Source: Terriglobia bacterium
Lineage (GTDB): Bacteria > Acidobacteriota > Terriglobia > Bryobacterales > Bryobacteraceae
DNA: 44,660 bases
Direction of reading: 5' to 3'
Assembly (NCBI GenBank): GCA_025363475.1
Contig: JANYDS010000086.1
Location: forward strand, 1 to 44,660
Numbering within the stretch: the first letter of the stretch is position 1; each line of letters starts with the position of its first letter. The translations under genes and the position numbers were made by a program. Positions 26,927 to 35,762 of the stretch are shown one piece after another. Under the pieces are notes generated by a model. The model worked only from the letters and a program-made list of their open reading frames with translations. It was not told the origin of the DNA and did not search any database.

Positions 26927-28295
26927 GGTCGCGTTACTGTTGGTTTGCAGCGCCGGATTTAGTTTGGCGCAAGTTGACCCCGCGCGACTGGCCGAGGAGC
27001 CTGCCATCAAAGCCGCGCTGGAAGCGGTAGTGCGCAATGAACCTCATTTTCTGGAGGAACAAGTCCGGATCTGTGAGATTCCCGCACCTCCTTTCAAGGA
27101 GCAAGCGTCGCGGGCGCGAGTTTGAGCGGCTTTTCAAGTCCATGGGTCTGCAAAATGTGCGGATCGATCAAGCCGGGAACGTGATTGGGGTGCGTCCCGG
27201 GAAAACGGCCCATCCGAATCTGGTGCTGGCGGCTCATTTGGATACGGTTTTTCCCGAAGGAACTGATGTCAAAGTCCGCCGGGAGGGCAAGATTCTGAAA
27301 GCACCCGGATTGGCGACGATACACGCGGCCTGATAACTATGCTGGGTGTGATTCAAGCGCTGAATGATGCCAAAGTGGAGACCCGGGGCACTATAACTTT
27401 TGTTGCAGACACCGGCGAAGAGGGCCTGGGCGATTTGCGGGGCACGAAGAACCTCTTTCAAGACAGTCTGAAGGGCCAGATCGACGCATTCATTTCGATT
27501 GATGGTTGGGGGCTGGGAATAACGAACATCGGCGTGGGGAGTTATCGGTATCGGGCTACTTTCAAGGGACCGGGCGGGCATAGTTTTGGGGCCTTTGGGA
27601 TGGCAAATCCGATTCATGCGATGGGTCGGGCAATTGCGAAGATCTCAGAGTTTGAGGTTACGGCCGATCCCAAGACTACGTTCAACGCAGGACGGGTGGG
27701 GGGTGGTACCTCAGTGAATGCAATTCCATTTGATGCGTGGATGGAAGTGGACATGCGCTCATCGGACAAGGCTTCGCTTGAAGCGCTGGACAAGAAGTAT
27801 CAGGCCGCCGTGCAGGGTGCGGTGGATGAGGAAAACCGACGCTGGAAAAAGACTGGTCAGGTGACCGTGGCCAATGAAATCGTGGGTTTGAGGCCTGCAG
27901 GGAGCACGCCGCTGGATTCGCTGATTGTGAAGACGGCTGTCGAGGCCTCAGTAATTTTTGGCTATCAGGGCAAGCCGGGTGAAGGTTCGACGGATTCCAG
28001 TGTACCGATGAATCCGGGGATTCCGGCGGTTACGATCGGAGGCGGCGGGCGCGGGTCCGGTTCACATGCGCTGGACGAGGCATTTGATTGGACGGATTCC
28101 TATCTGGGGACGCAGCGAGCTTTAGTACTGGCTGTAGCGATGGTTCAGCAGGCTTATCGGAGCAGACCCAAAATATCGGCGACTTCCTTGCGGATAGTGG
28201 TCAGCGGGTTCGTCGGCGCGAAGAGTTCTTCCTGTGGTGTTGTTTTGTCGAGAAGGACTTTGCGCGCACCGTCGATGGTGAATTTTTTGTCGTAG
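26913..28295 (+). pseudogene. Secreted M20-family metallopeptidase broken by two frameshifts
   Basis: The protein starts with TTG at 26913 (overlapping parB) and a signal peptide (LLLVCSAGFSLAQ). It reads the M20 pattern in three steps. Frame A runs to about 27110 (CEIPAPPFKEQ). A +1 shift gives REFERLFKSMGL and LVLAAHLDTVFPEG, with the first zinc histidine and Asp. At about 27317 one G is missing and the original frame returns; restoring it would read GLGDDTRGL, the next metal motif. Then FVADTGEEGLGD and GHSFGAFG follow. Between the shifts the frames end in TGA. The last roughly 45 codons run antisense to merR, so the original stop may be lost too. Decay or sequence error could explain the shifts. 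Confidence 0.85.
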
Positions 28296-28495
28296 AGCAG
28301 GTGTTTGATGGTGAGCAGAAGCTCAACATCTTTGCGCCGGAACATACGCTGGCCGCTGCTGGATTTCTTGGGTGACAGCGCCGAAAACTCCGACTCCCAA
28401 TACCGCAACACATAGGGTTCGACGCCGATCAGTTCGCTTACTTCGCCGATGCGGAAGAACAGCTTGTCCGGGATATCGGTGGTTTGTTCAATCAT
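28154..28495 (-). CDS. Small MerR-family transcriptional regulator
   Basis: A 113-residue protein. KLFFRIGEVSELIGVEPYVLRYWESEF is the MerR winged-helix DNA-binding part, followed by FSALSPKKSSSGQRMFRRKDVELLLTIKHLLYDKKFTIDGARKVL. Only a short coiled tail follows, with no effector domain or metal cysteines, which matches the small MerR proteins often found beside ihfA/himA genes in other bacteria. Its target is unknown. Its 3' end overlaps the tail of the M20 frame on the other strand by 142 bp. The ATG is at 28493-28495. Confidence 0.88.
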   Translation of the reverse strand: MIEQTTDIPDKLFFRIGEVSELIGVEPYVLRYWESEFSALSPKKSSSGQRMFRRKDVELLLTIKHLLYDKKFTIDGARKVLLDKTTPQEELFAPTNPLTTIRKEVADILGLLR

Positions 28496-28534
28496 CCTTT
28501 ACTTTTTTCAACATCCTACAAAGACATCGTATCG

Positions 28535-29032
28535 CTACATACGTGTCTCGTGACTGAGCAGCCAGCGTTTGCGGTCGAGTCCACCGCCGTAGCCGGTGAG
28601 TTTGCCGCTGGCTCCGATGACGCGATGACAGGGAACAATGATGGCTACCGGGTTAGCACCGTTGGCGAGGCCGACCGCTCTTGATGCTCCGGGTCTGCCG
28701 ATGCGTGTGGCCATCTCTCCGTAGGCTTCAGTCTTACCGGCGGGGATGTCCCTGAGCGCCTTCCAGACCTCACGCTGGAACGGGGTTCCGTTGGTTTGTA
28801 CAGGAATCTTTGTAATTGCTTCGAGGTCGCCATCGAAGTACGCTTCCAGCAGACTGCGGAATATGGGCCTGGCGGTTTCCGGCTTGCAGACAGTGGCTCC
28901 GTAGTGGAGGCGGAGAAGACGATCCATGCGGTCTTCGTAGTCTGCAAAGTCAAGCGCGCGGACAGACTCGCCGTCGGTGACTAACAAGAGTTCGCCCACA
29001 GGAGAAGGGATGCGATCGATGAGTAAGTTCAT
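28535..29032 (-). CDS. ogt: Methylated-DNA-protein-cysteine methyltransferase
   Basis: A 165-residue suicide DNA repair protein that takes the methyl group from O6-methylguanine. TPFQREVWKALRDIPAGKTEAYGEMA is the helix-turn-helix with its arginine finger region. NPVAIIVPCHRVIGASGKLTGYGGGLDRKRWLL holds the acceptor cysteine in PCHRV and the closing YGGG loop. No Ada domains are fused to it, so it is Ogt-like. The ATG at 29030-29032 overlaps the stop of the upstream Ada-AlkA gene (ATGA), so both are made together. Confidence 0.95.
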   Translation of the reverse strand: MNLLIDRIPSPVGELLLVTDGESVRALDFADYEDRMDRLLRLHYGATVCKPETARPIFRSLLEAYFDGDLEAITKIPVQTNGTPFQREVWKALRDIPAGKTEAYGEMATRIGRPGASRAVGLANGANPVAIIVPCHRVIGASGKLTGYGGGLDRKRWLLSHETRM

Positions 29033-30462
29033 TGCATTTTGTCTCCGCTTTGTTTCCACAAGTGCATGGTTGCGTAGGCGCGCCACGGCCGCCAGGCTTC
29101 TCCGGCAGTAAGTGCTTCTTTGGGTTTCTTCGTATTTAGAGCTCTCATGATGACAAGGTCACTGTGAGGAAACGCGTCGGGCCACGCGAGGGCTCGCATG
29201 GCTATGTATTGAGCGGTCCAGTCACCTATGCCGGGGATGGCTTTCAGGACTTCAATGGTGGTGGGAATGTCAACGCCCGGAGTAAGTCGAAGCTTGCCGG
29301 TATCGACTACTTTAGCGAGTTCAATGATGGAGTTTGCGCGGTTCGCGATGATGCCCAGCGATGCTATATCTCCGGTCTGAAGTTCGGCGACACGGGCAGT
29401 TTTTGGGAATGCAGTTGTAAGTGCTTTGAAGGGTGTAACTACCGGCTCGCCGAAGTTACTTACAAAGCGCCCGGCCAGGGTTCTTGCTCCTGCTACGGAG
29501 ATCTGCTGACCGAGTACGGCGCGGACAGCAATTTCAAAACCGTCGAACGCTCCGGGTACGCGGAGTCCTGTACGGGCGGCTGCGAGCGTGCCGAGGATTT
29601 CAGCGATCTCCCGCGGGTTGCATGAGAGGTCGAAGAGGTGTTTCACGCGCGCGAGGACTGCTGGCAAGGTGTGGGCAAGAGACGCCGAGACGATGACGCT
29701 CAGGGTCGATTTCTTTTTTGACGGGCTTACCTGAATCCAGCCCTTGTGAGATTTCAATGCAACGATGCGACGGTATGCGTTGGGTTCCACTTCTTCCACG
29801 CCGCTGATGGCTCGCGCGGCGAGGAATTGCTGGATGGCAGGCCAATCGCAGGGAGGCCGGTAGCTGAGTTCGAAAGCGAGTGAATCGGGCAGCGCGGATT
29901 GCTTCGGATGCTTGCGCAGTTGCTGTGGTGTGAGGCGGTAACGCTGCTGGAAGAGTGCATCGAAGCGGCGGATGGAACCAAAGCCGGCGGCGAACGCGAC
30001 GTCGGTGATGGACAGGGCGGTATCGGTGAGGAGGCGTTTGGCGAGGAGCAGGCGCTGGGTTTGGGCGAAGGCAACGGGTGTGACGCCGAACTCGGACTGG
30101 AATACGCGGCGCAGGTGACGGTCTGTTACGCCCAGGCGTTCGGCTATGCCATCGAGGCCGAGTTCGGTGTGGAGGCCGTCTTCGATGAGGGCGGCGGCGG
30201 ACTGGGCCAGGCGGTGGGTGGCGTCAACACTTGCGTTGCCTGGCGCGAGTTCAGGGCGGCAGCGGAGGCAGGGCCGGTAGCCTTTCGCTTCGGCGGCTGC
30301 TGCGCTGATATAGAACGAACAGTTTTCGGGTTTAGGTGAGCGGGCTGTGCAAATGGGGCGGCAGTAGATTCCGGTGGAAGAGATGCCCACGAAGAAGCGG
30401 CCGTCGAAGCGCGGGTCGTGCGATCTCAGGGCGCGGTAGCAGGTTTCCGGGTCGAGGTGCAC
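29029..30462 (-). CDS. Ada-type regulator fused to AlkA DNA-3-methyladenine glycosylase
   Basis: A 477-residue three-part protein. Residues 1-75 are the Ada zinc domain (TGIYCRPICTARSPKPENC and RPCLRCRPE) whose first cysteine accepts methyl from phosphotriesters. Residues about 80-185 are an AraC-type DNA-binding region (LGVTDRHLRRVFQSEFGVTPVAFAQTQRLLLAKRLL). The rest is AlkA: VLGQQISVAGARTL, the helix-hairpin-helix IPGIGDWTAQYIAMRAL and HSDLVIMRAL with the catalytic aspartate. It would sense alkylation, activate its own operon and remove alkylated bases. It is coupled by ATGA to ogt, making a compact adaptive-response unit. This fusion is known in other bacteria. Confidence 0.93.
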   Translation of the reverse strand: MHLDPETCYRALRSHDPRFDGRFFVGISSTGIYCRPICTARSPKPENCSFYISAAAAEAKGYRPCLRCRPELAPGNASVDATHRLAQSAAALIEDGLHTELGLDGIAERLGVTDRHLRRVFQSEFGVTPVAFAQTQRLLLAKRLLTDTALSITDVAFAAGFGSIRRFDALFQQRYRLTPQQLRKHPKQSALPDSLAFELSYRPPCDWPAIQQFLAARAISGVEEVEPNAYRRIVALKSHKGWIQVSPSKKKSTLSVIVSASLAHTLPAVLARVKHLFDLSCNPREIAEILGTLAAARTGLRVPGAFDGFEIAVRAVLGQQISVAGARTLAGRFVSNFGEPVVTPFKALTTAFPKTARVAELQTGDIASLGIIANRANSIIELAKVVDTGKLRLTPGVDIPTTIEVLKAIPGIGDWTAQYIAMRALAWPDAFPHSDLVIMRALNTKKPKEALTAGEAWRPWRAYATMHLWKQSGDKMQ

Positions 30463-30534
30463 ATTGCCAGTTTAGGCCGCGACCGGGGCTGGCGCTAGCC
30501 GTTTTCGGACATCAATGCGAGAAAGATGAACGGC

Positions 30535-30870
30535 TCATTGGGGAAGCGGATTCAAAATTCGGTTCACGTGATCCGGGTCGCGGGCAATCAGCGTCAAATA
30601 TGCCCTTGTCGGCTGGTCCGGCTGAGCGCGGCCCTGTTCCCAATCCCGGAGAGTGCCCAGCGGGATATGGTAGCGAACAGCAAATTCTTCCTGTGTCAGC
30701 TCTTGTGCCCGCCGGATGATTTTGGCTTGAGGTGTACGCTTCATCCGCTTGAAGTCTGATTCGGTCAAGGGCTGGGCGTCGGAGTCTGACAGGGCCGCTG
30801 CCTCAACGGCTTCGGCACTCATGGCCCTCGCTCGCTCAACTATTCTGCTGGAAATATTCATCTTGTTCAT
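30535..30870 (-). CDS. XRE-type antitoxin paired with BrnT
   Basis: A 111-residue protein. KIIRRAQELTQEEFAVRYHIPLGTLRDWEQGRAQPDQPTRAYLTLI is an XRE/HigA-like helix-turn-helix. The N-terminal half is helical and probably wraps the toxin. Canonical BrnA is a ribbon-helix-helix protein, so here a different DNA-binding antitoxin sits behind BrnT. The ATG (complement of 30868-30870) lies inside the toxin gene, with a 35-bp overlap; the order toxin then antitoxin is usual for brnTA. It would repress its own operon. Confidence 0.82.
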   Translation of the reverse strand: MNKMNISSRIVERARAMSAEAVEAAALSDSDAQPLTESDFKRMKRTPQAKIIRRAQELTQEEFAVRYHIPLGTLRDWEQGRAQPDQPTRAYLTLIARDPDHVNRILNPLPQ

Positions 30871-31120
30871 TTTGGGTGACCTTGCGTGCTGAGATGATGC
30901 GGATGCGGTCATGTCGCTCTGTGTAAGCCACGTACAACAAGATGGCACCATCTGCCATGCCGATGGTAAGGAAACGCTCTCCGGAATAATCCATCCGGGG
31001 ATCGAGCCACTCGATAGCAAAAGAGTCGTTGAATACAGCCGTCGCCAGTTCGAAGCTCACTCCATGAGTCCGCAGGTTGCTCCTGGCTTTTGTTTGGTGC
31101 CATTCAAATACCAGCCCCAA
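30836..31120 (-). CDS. brnT: BrnT-type ribonuclease toxin
   Basis: A 94-residue BrnT (DUF497) protein. FEWHQTKARSNLRTHGVSFELATAVFND is the N-terminal signature. DYSGERFLTIGMADGAILLYVAYTERHDRIRIISARKVTQNEQDEY carries the family core, including R-I-I-S-A-R near the end. BrnT is a RelE-fold ribonuclease that blocks translation. The start is TTG at 31120 with no clear ribosome site; no better in-frame start was found. The gene overlaps its antitoxin by 35 bp. Confidence 0.88.
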   Translation of the reverse strand: MGLVFEWHQTKARSNLRTHGVSFELATAVFNDSFAIEWLDPRMDYSGERFLTIGMADGAILLYVAYTERHDRIRIISARKVTQNEQDEYFQQNS

Positions 31121-31222
31121 TACTACGGGAAACCAGTAGTTTCAAGCCTGTTTGATCGGAGCCTGCCCCTTCCATGAACACATAGGCCGCCGAGCAGGAA
31201 ATTTGTCTCTTGGAATGAGGAA

Positions 31223-32122
31223 CTATCTGTCGAGGAGTTCGACGGTTAGCAGAATAGTCCGGCCTACGATTTCGAGGCTCTTTTGAGACACGTGGGCCAT
31301 GGTGTCGGTGTTGGCGTGGTGGAATTCGCCCATCGAATCGAAGGTGGGGCCCATGCGGCCGTACATGGCGTCCACTACATCCACTGACGGAATGCGGGCC
31401 TGGATGAACGGGACGTGGTCATCAATGATTCCGGCCTCGTACTGGAAGAAATACTGGCTGTAGCCAAGTTGTTTGGCGGCCTGGGCGATGAAGTCCTGCA
31501 GCCAGCGTTCGGAGCCGGTTTCGCGGGCTACGCTCAGGTCTTTGTCGCCGATCATATCCAGGAGGAAGAAACCTTTTACGCGGGCGGCGGTATGGTCTGC
31601 TGCCAGTTTGGCGGCGAGGTGACGGCTGCCATACAGGCCATCTTTGTCGTCGAAGTTTTTGACGGCTTCTTCCAGATCAGTCCAGACGAGCCAGATCTGC
31701 ATTTTGGTTTTGCTGGTGGCCAGCGCGTCCGCAAATGCGAGCAGGATCGCGGTGCTTGACCCGCCGTCATTGGCCCCTAAAAAACCGGGCCGGAAGAGCG
31801 TGTCGTAGTGGCCGGCAAGAATAAAAATTTTCTGCTGGGGGTCGGCTGTTGCGTTGAACTTGCCGATCAGATTGTTGACTTCAACTTTGCCGCGCGGAGT
31901 GCTGGCCGTAAAGTAGTCGGTTTCGATTTTCCCACCGGCTTTGGTGACCACACTGCGGATCAGGTCCTCTGTCTTCCTGTGACCTGCGGAGCCAGGCATG
32001 CGTTCGCCGAAGTTTACAACCTGCTGCGTATAGGCGAAGGCTTTCGCCGGGCTGTAGTTTTCATGCAGCGTGGCTGCGGATAGAGACGCAGTGAGCAGAA
32101 GCAAGCCGGACAGAATACGCAT
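31223..32122 (-). CDS. Secreted M28-family protein, glutaminyl-peptide cyclotransferase-like
   Basis: A 299-residue exported protein with a signal peptide (MRILSGLLLLTASLSAATL). FILAGHYDTL, GANDGGSSTAILLAFA and LVWTDLEEA are the M28 zinc motifs. KDGLYGSRHLAAKLA, FFLLDMIGDKDL and FHHANTDTMAHVS match glutaminyl cyclotransferases more closely than aminopeptidases. Such enzymes cap N-terminal glutamine as pyroglutamate or trim peptides. I start at ATG 32120-32122, with a TACAAT -10 eight bases upstream; the longer frame to 32272 has no signal and is unlikely. It faces the S46 peptidase gene, with 21 bp between the start codons. Confidence 0.85.
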   Translation of the reverse strand: MRILSGLLLLTASLSAATLHENYSPAKAFAYTQQVVNFGERMPGSAGHRKTEDLIRSVVTKAGGKIETDYFTASTPRGKVEVNNLIGKFNATADPQQKIFILAGHYDTLFRPGFLGANDGGSSTAILLAFADALATSKTKMQIWLVWTDLEEAVKNFDDKDGLYGSRHLAAKLAADHTAARVKGFFLLDMIGDKDLSVARETGSERWLQDFIAQAAKQLGYSQYFFQYEAGIIDDHVPFIQARIPSVDVVDAMYGRMGPTFDSMGEFHHANTDTMAHVSQKSLEIVGRTILLTVELLDR

Positions 32123-32143
32123 TCCATGCGATTGTAGCGTTAT

Positions 32144-34189
32144 ATGCGTCGTTTCCGTATTGGCGTCCTGTTCTTTGTGCTGGCTGCGCTGGCGCTGGCC
32201 GAGGAGGGTAAGTGGACTCCTCAGCAAGTCCTGCAAATTGACCCGACGTGGCTCAAGCAGCAGGGGTTGCAATTGCCTGCATTGAAGCTGTGGGACCCGA
32301 AGCGCGGGACGGGCCTGCTGGCGGCGGCTGTCGCGCTACCGGGCTGTACTGCGGCATTCGTTTCCGCAAACGGTTTGATCCTGACCAATCACCACTGCTT
32401 GTTCGGTCTGATTCAGGAACACTCGACGACGGACAACGATCTGATTACCAACGGGTTCATCGCCAGGTCACGTGAACAAGAGCTTGCGGGCAAGACGACA
32501 CGGATCACCGTGCCGCGCAAATTCACCGATGTGACGAAGGCCATTGAGGCCGCAATTCCCGCTGGAGTGAATGATCTGGCGCGGTTGAAAGCGATTGAGG
32601 CGAAGCAAAAATCACTGGTGGCGGAATGCGAGCGGACGCCGGGGAACCGTTGTAGTGTGGCAGCGTTCGATGGCGGCTTGCAGTACACGCTGGTTGAAGG
32701 TTTTGAGTTGACTGATATCCGGCTGGTGTATGCCCCGCCCCGCGCGGTGGGCGAATTTGGCGGCGAGCCGGATAACTTCCGCTGGCCCCGGCATACGGGC
32801 GATTTCGCGATGGCCCGGGCTTATAAAGACGGCAAGCCGTATCAGTGTGAGTTCTTCTATCCGATTGCGAAGACCGGTGTGAAGGCAGGGGACTTCGTGA
32901 TGCTGATGGGGTATCCGGGGCGTACGTTCCGGTCGATGACTGCGGATGAGATGGCGAATGAACGCCGGTTGCGGTTTGAGATGGCGAAAGATGTGTTTGG
33001 GGAATGGATCGGGCTGCTGGAGCAAACGACCAAAGGGAGCGCGGAAGGGACCATTGCCGTTTCAGTGATGCTGAAGAATCTAAACAATACGCATACAAAT
33101 GCGCAGGGCCAGCTGGATGGTTTGGAGCGGGGCAAACTAGTCGAGAAGCAGCGGGCCGCGGATGACGCCGTAGTGGCCTGGGCGGCTGGCAGAGCAGCGT
33201 TTGCGGGGGCGCTGGCGGCGAAACAGGATCTGGAGAAACTGGCCGAAGCGCGCAGGGCCACGGGGGCTCGGGATTACCTTTACGGAGTGATTGGCACCGG
33301 TTCTGTGGCACTGCGTGAGGCTGCCTCACTAGTCCGCATGGCGGGTGAGAGGGCGAAGGCCGATGAGGAGCGCGAGGCCGGTTATCAGGAGCGGGACTGG
33401 ATCCGCATCCGGGCGGCTCTGGCACGGGACACACAGAGTTTCTATCGACCCTCGGATGAGGCGATCCTGAGTTCCTGGCTGAGGCGCGCGCAGGCTGAGA
33501 AAATCACCCCGGCGGTTGGTCGGTCGGCACTCGATTTGTTTCGCGGCACGAAGATTACTGACCCCTCTGAGCGTCTGAAGATGTTCAACGAGAGTCTGGA
33601 TCAGTTGCGCGCGAGGAATGATTCCATGCTGAATCTGGCTCTGGCTTTGGAGCCGGAGTTACGGGCATGGCGGGTGGCAACTGACACGCGTGACGGGGCG
33701 ATTGCGCGGTTGCGGCCGGAATGGCGCAAGGCTGTGATTGCACATGCCGGGAAGCCGGTGGCGCCGGATGCGAACAGTACCCTGCGGGTTACGTTCGGGC
33801 ATGTCAAAGGCTATTCGCCACGCGATGGCGTCATGTACACGCCGCAAACGACGCTTGCCGGGATGATTGAGAAGAGCACCGGTGAGGAGCCGTTCGCGAT
33901 CCCCCGGTTCATTCTGGATGCCGCCAGGACGGCGAAAACGCGGGAAATTCCGCTCAATTTTATGGCGGATACGGATACGACGGGCGGGAATTCCGGGAGC
34001 CCTGTCGTGAACGGGCGCGGGGAACTGGTGGGTTTGAATTTCGACCGGCCCTGGGAGAACGTGGCAAACGATTTTGGCTATAACCCGGATGTAGCGAGGA
34101 ACATCAGCGTGGATGTGAGGTTTCTGGTCTGGCTGCTGGAGGATGTGCAGAAGGCGGATTTCATTCTGAAAGAACTGGGTTTGAAATGA
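32144..34189 (+). CDS. S46-family dipeptidyl-peptidase
   Basis: A 681-residue periplasmic serine exopeptidase of the DPP7/DPP11 family. It has a signal peptide (IGVLFFVLAALALA). LTNHHC holds the catalytic histidine, EPDNFRWPRHTGDFAMARAY the aspartate, and DTTGGNSGSPVVNGRGELVGLNFD the nucleophilic serine. The long helical insertion between them caps the active site in solved members. It removes dipeptides from the N-terminus of peptides. The residue that sets DPP7 or DPP11 specificity cannot be judged here. It is divergent from an M28 enzyme and coupled to a carbonic anhydrase by an ATGA overlap. Confidence 0.92.
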   Translation: MRRFRIGVLFFVLAALALAEEGKWTPQQVLQIDPTWLKQQGLQLPALKLWDPKRGTGLLAAAVALPGCTAAFVSANGLILTNHHCLFGLIQEHSTTDNDLITNGFIARSREQELAGKTTRITVPRKFTDVTKAIEAAIPAGVNDLARLKAIEAKQKSLVAECERTPGNRCSVAAFDGGLQYTLVEGFELTDIRLVYAPPRAVGEFGGEPDNFRWPRHTGDFAMARAYKDGKPYQCEFFYPIAKTGVKAGDFVMLMGYPGRTFRSMTADEMANERRLRFEMAKDVFGEWIGLLEQTTKGSAEGTIAVSVMLKNLNNTHTNAQGQLDGLERGKLVEKQRAADDAVVAWAAGRAAFAGALAAKQDLEKLAEARRATGARDYLYGVIGTGSVALREAASLVRMAGERAKADEEREAGYQERDWIRIRAALARDTQSFYRPSDEAILSSWLRRAQAEKITPAVGRSALDLFRGTKITDPSERLKMFNESLDQLRARNDSMLNLALALEPELRAWRVATDTRDGAIARLRPEWRKAVIAHAGKPVAPDANSTLRVTFGHVKGYSPRDGVMYTPQTTLAGMIEKSTGEEPFAIPRFILDAARTAKTREIPLNFMADTDTTGGNSGSPVVNGRGELVGLNFDRPWENVANDFGYNPDVARNISVDVRFLVWLLEDVQKADFILKELGLK

Positions 34190-34854
34190 ACAAGATTTTA
34201 GCCGGTGTGGCGAGATTCCAGGCGTCGATCTTTCCGCGTTACAAGGACCATTTCAAAAAGATTGCCGACCGGCAGGAGCCGAGGGCGCTGTTTGTGACAT
34301 GCGCGGATTCGCGGATTTTGCCGAATCTGATTACACAAACTGAGCCGGGTGATTTGTTCATCTGCCGCGACGTTGGCAACATCGTGCCGCCTCACGGCGC
34401 GGCTTATGGCGGTGTCTCGGCCACGATTGAATACTCGGTTTCGGTGCTGAAGGTTCACCACGTGATTATTTGCGGGCATTCGGATTGTGGGGCAATGCGT
34501 GCGCTGCTGAATCCGGAAACTCTGGAGGGTCTACCGGGTGTTCTGGGCTGGCTGCAGTATGCCGAGGCTCCCCATCGAACCGTGACTGATGATTTCGCGC
34601 ATCTGGAACCTGAAGAAAAACTGGCGAGGCTGATTGAAGAGAACGTGATTACGCAGATGGAACACCTGCGGACTCATCCGGCTGTGATCCAGGGATTGGC
34701 TCAGGGCACGCTGGGTATCCATGGATGGGTTTACGACATTGAATCGGGTGGTGTGCGCGCACTGGATGAAGCTACCGGTACCTTTAACAACATCGAGGCT
34801 GTGGCTGATGATTCCGGGGAACCGGCAATTGGTTTTGAACTAATGGCCCGCTGA
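34186..34854 (+). CDS. can: Beta-class carbonic anhydrase
   Basis: A 222-residue zinc enzyme that hydrates CO2 to bicarbonate. FVTCADSRI carries the first zinc cysteine and the Asp-Arg dyad, and IICGHSDCGAMRAL the zinc histidine and second cysteine. RDVGNIVPPHG is the substrate loop. No signal peptide is present, so it acts in the cytoplasm. Its ATG overlaps the stop of the S46 peptidase gene, and its end overlaps the convergent DMT gene by 15 bp. The symbol is by family only. Confidence 0.92.
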   Translation: MNKILAGVARFQASIFPRYKDHFKKIADRQEPRALFVTCADSRILPNLITQTEPGDLFICRDVGNIVPPHGAAYGGVSATIEYSVSVLKVHHVIICGHSDCGAMRALLNPETLEGLPGVLGWLQYAEAPHRTVTDDFAHLEPEEKLARLIEENVITQMEHLRTHPAVIQGLAQGTLGIHGWVYDIESGGVRALDEATGTFNNIEAVADDSGEPAIGFELMAR

Positions 34855-35736
34855 TTTTTTGGACGTCTGCCATTTCACGATGCCGACGCCCAGAAAAATG
34901 ATCCCCATGGCCAGCCATTCGCGCGGGCCGAAGGGTTCGCGGAAGAAGAGCCAGCCGAGCCACATGGCTACGATGGCATTGAAGTACGGGTAGACGGAAA
35001 CGATGGAAATGGGCAGACGGTCCATCGCGAAGATGAAGGCGCTGTAGCCCACGATGGAGCCAAAGACCACCAGATAGAGCAGCGCCAGTGTGCTGCGGGT
35101 GCTGAATATGACTGGGCCTTCAGGCACGAACAGCACGACCGGGATGTAGAGGATTCCCGCAGCCAGTTGCTGCACGGCACCGGTCACGATGGGGTGCGAT
35201 TTGGAGGGCTGGCGACGCTGGTAGAGGGAGCCGAGGGTCCAGCCGATGACTCCGGTTTCGACGATAAGAAAGCCGAGCCAGGTGTTGTGGCTGACAGTGC
35301 CGCCGGTGCCGGGAAGCAGAAGCAGAGCGGTACCGGCAAAGCCCACGATCATGCCGCCAATTGTGGGCGGGTGCAGTTTTTCGCCGCCCATCATGGCTTC
35401 GAAGCCTACCAGCCAGAAAGGCGAAATGGTGATGAAGAGGCTGGCGAGGCCGCTGGGAATAATCTGTTCGGCATAGACCGCGGCAGCGTTGCCGATGCCC
35501 AGAATCAGCAGCCCGCAGGCGCAGGCGGTCCAGAGTTCACGCCCACGCGGGAGGTGGGCACCCTTCCAGCGGGCGATGGCAAGCAGGATAGAGCCGGAGA
35601 GCAGAAAGCGGGCGCAGACTACGAATGCAGGCGGGAGCGTTTCGATGGAAATGCGGATACCAAGATAGGTAGTTCCCCAGAAGATTGAGACGGCGAGGAG
35701 GGCGAGCCAGGCGGAGAGACTTGCGCGACGCGGCAT
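34840..35736 (-). CDS. EamA/DMT-family transporter
   Basis: A 298-residue inner-membrane protein with ten predicted hydrophobic segments in two EamA repeats. WGTTYLGIRI near residue 20 and VVFGSIVGYSAFIFAMDRLP in the second half are typical. The terminal loop FREPFGPREWLAMGIIFLGVGIV is also a family mark. Members export amino acids, metabolites or drugs; the substrate is not evident. The ATG at 35734-35736 is 26 bp from the divergent start of the kinase gene, and the 3' end overlaps the carbonic anhydrase gene. Confidence 0.88.
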   Translation of the reverse strand: MPRRASLSAWLALLAVSIFWGTTYLGIRISIETLPPAFVVCARFLLSGSILLAIARWKGAHLPRGRELWTACACGLLILGIGNAAAVYAEQIIPSGLASLFITISPFWLVGFEAMMGGEKLHPPTIGGMIVGFAGTALLLLPGTGGTVSHNTWLGFLIVETGVIGWTLGSLYQRRQPSKSHPIVTGAVQQLAAGILYIPVVLFVPEGPVIFSTRSTLALLYLVVFGSIVGYSAFIFAMDRLPISIVSVYPYFNAIVAMWLGWLFFREPFGPREWLAMGIIFLGVGIVKWQTSKKSAGH

Positions 35737-35762
35737 GTTTCAGGGTATGACACTATAGCTGT

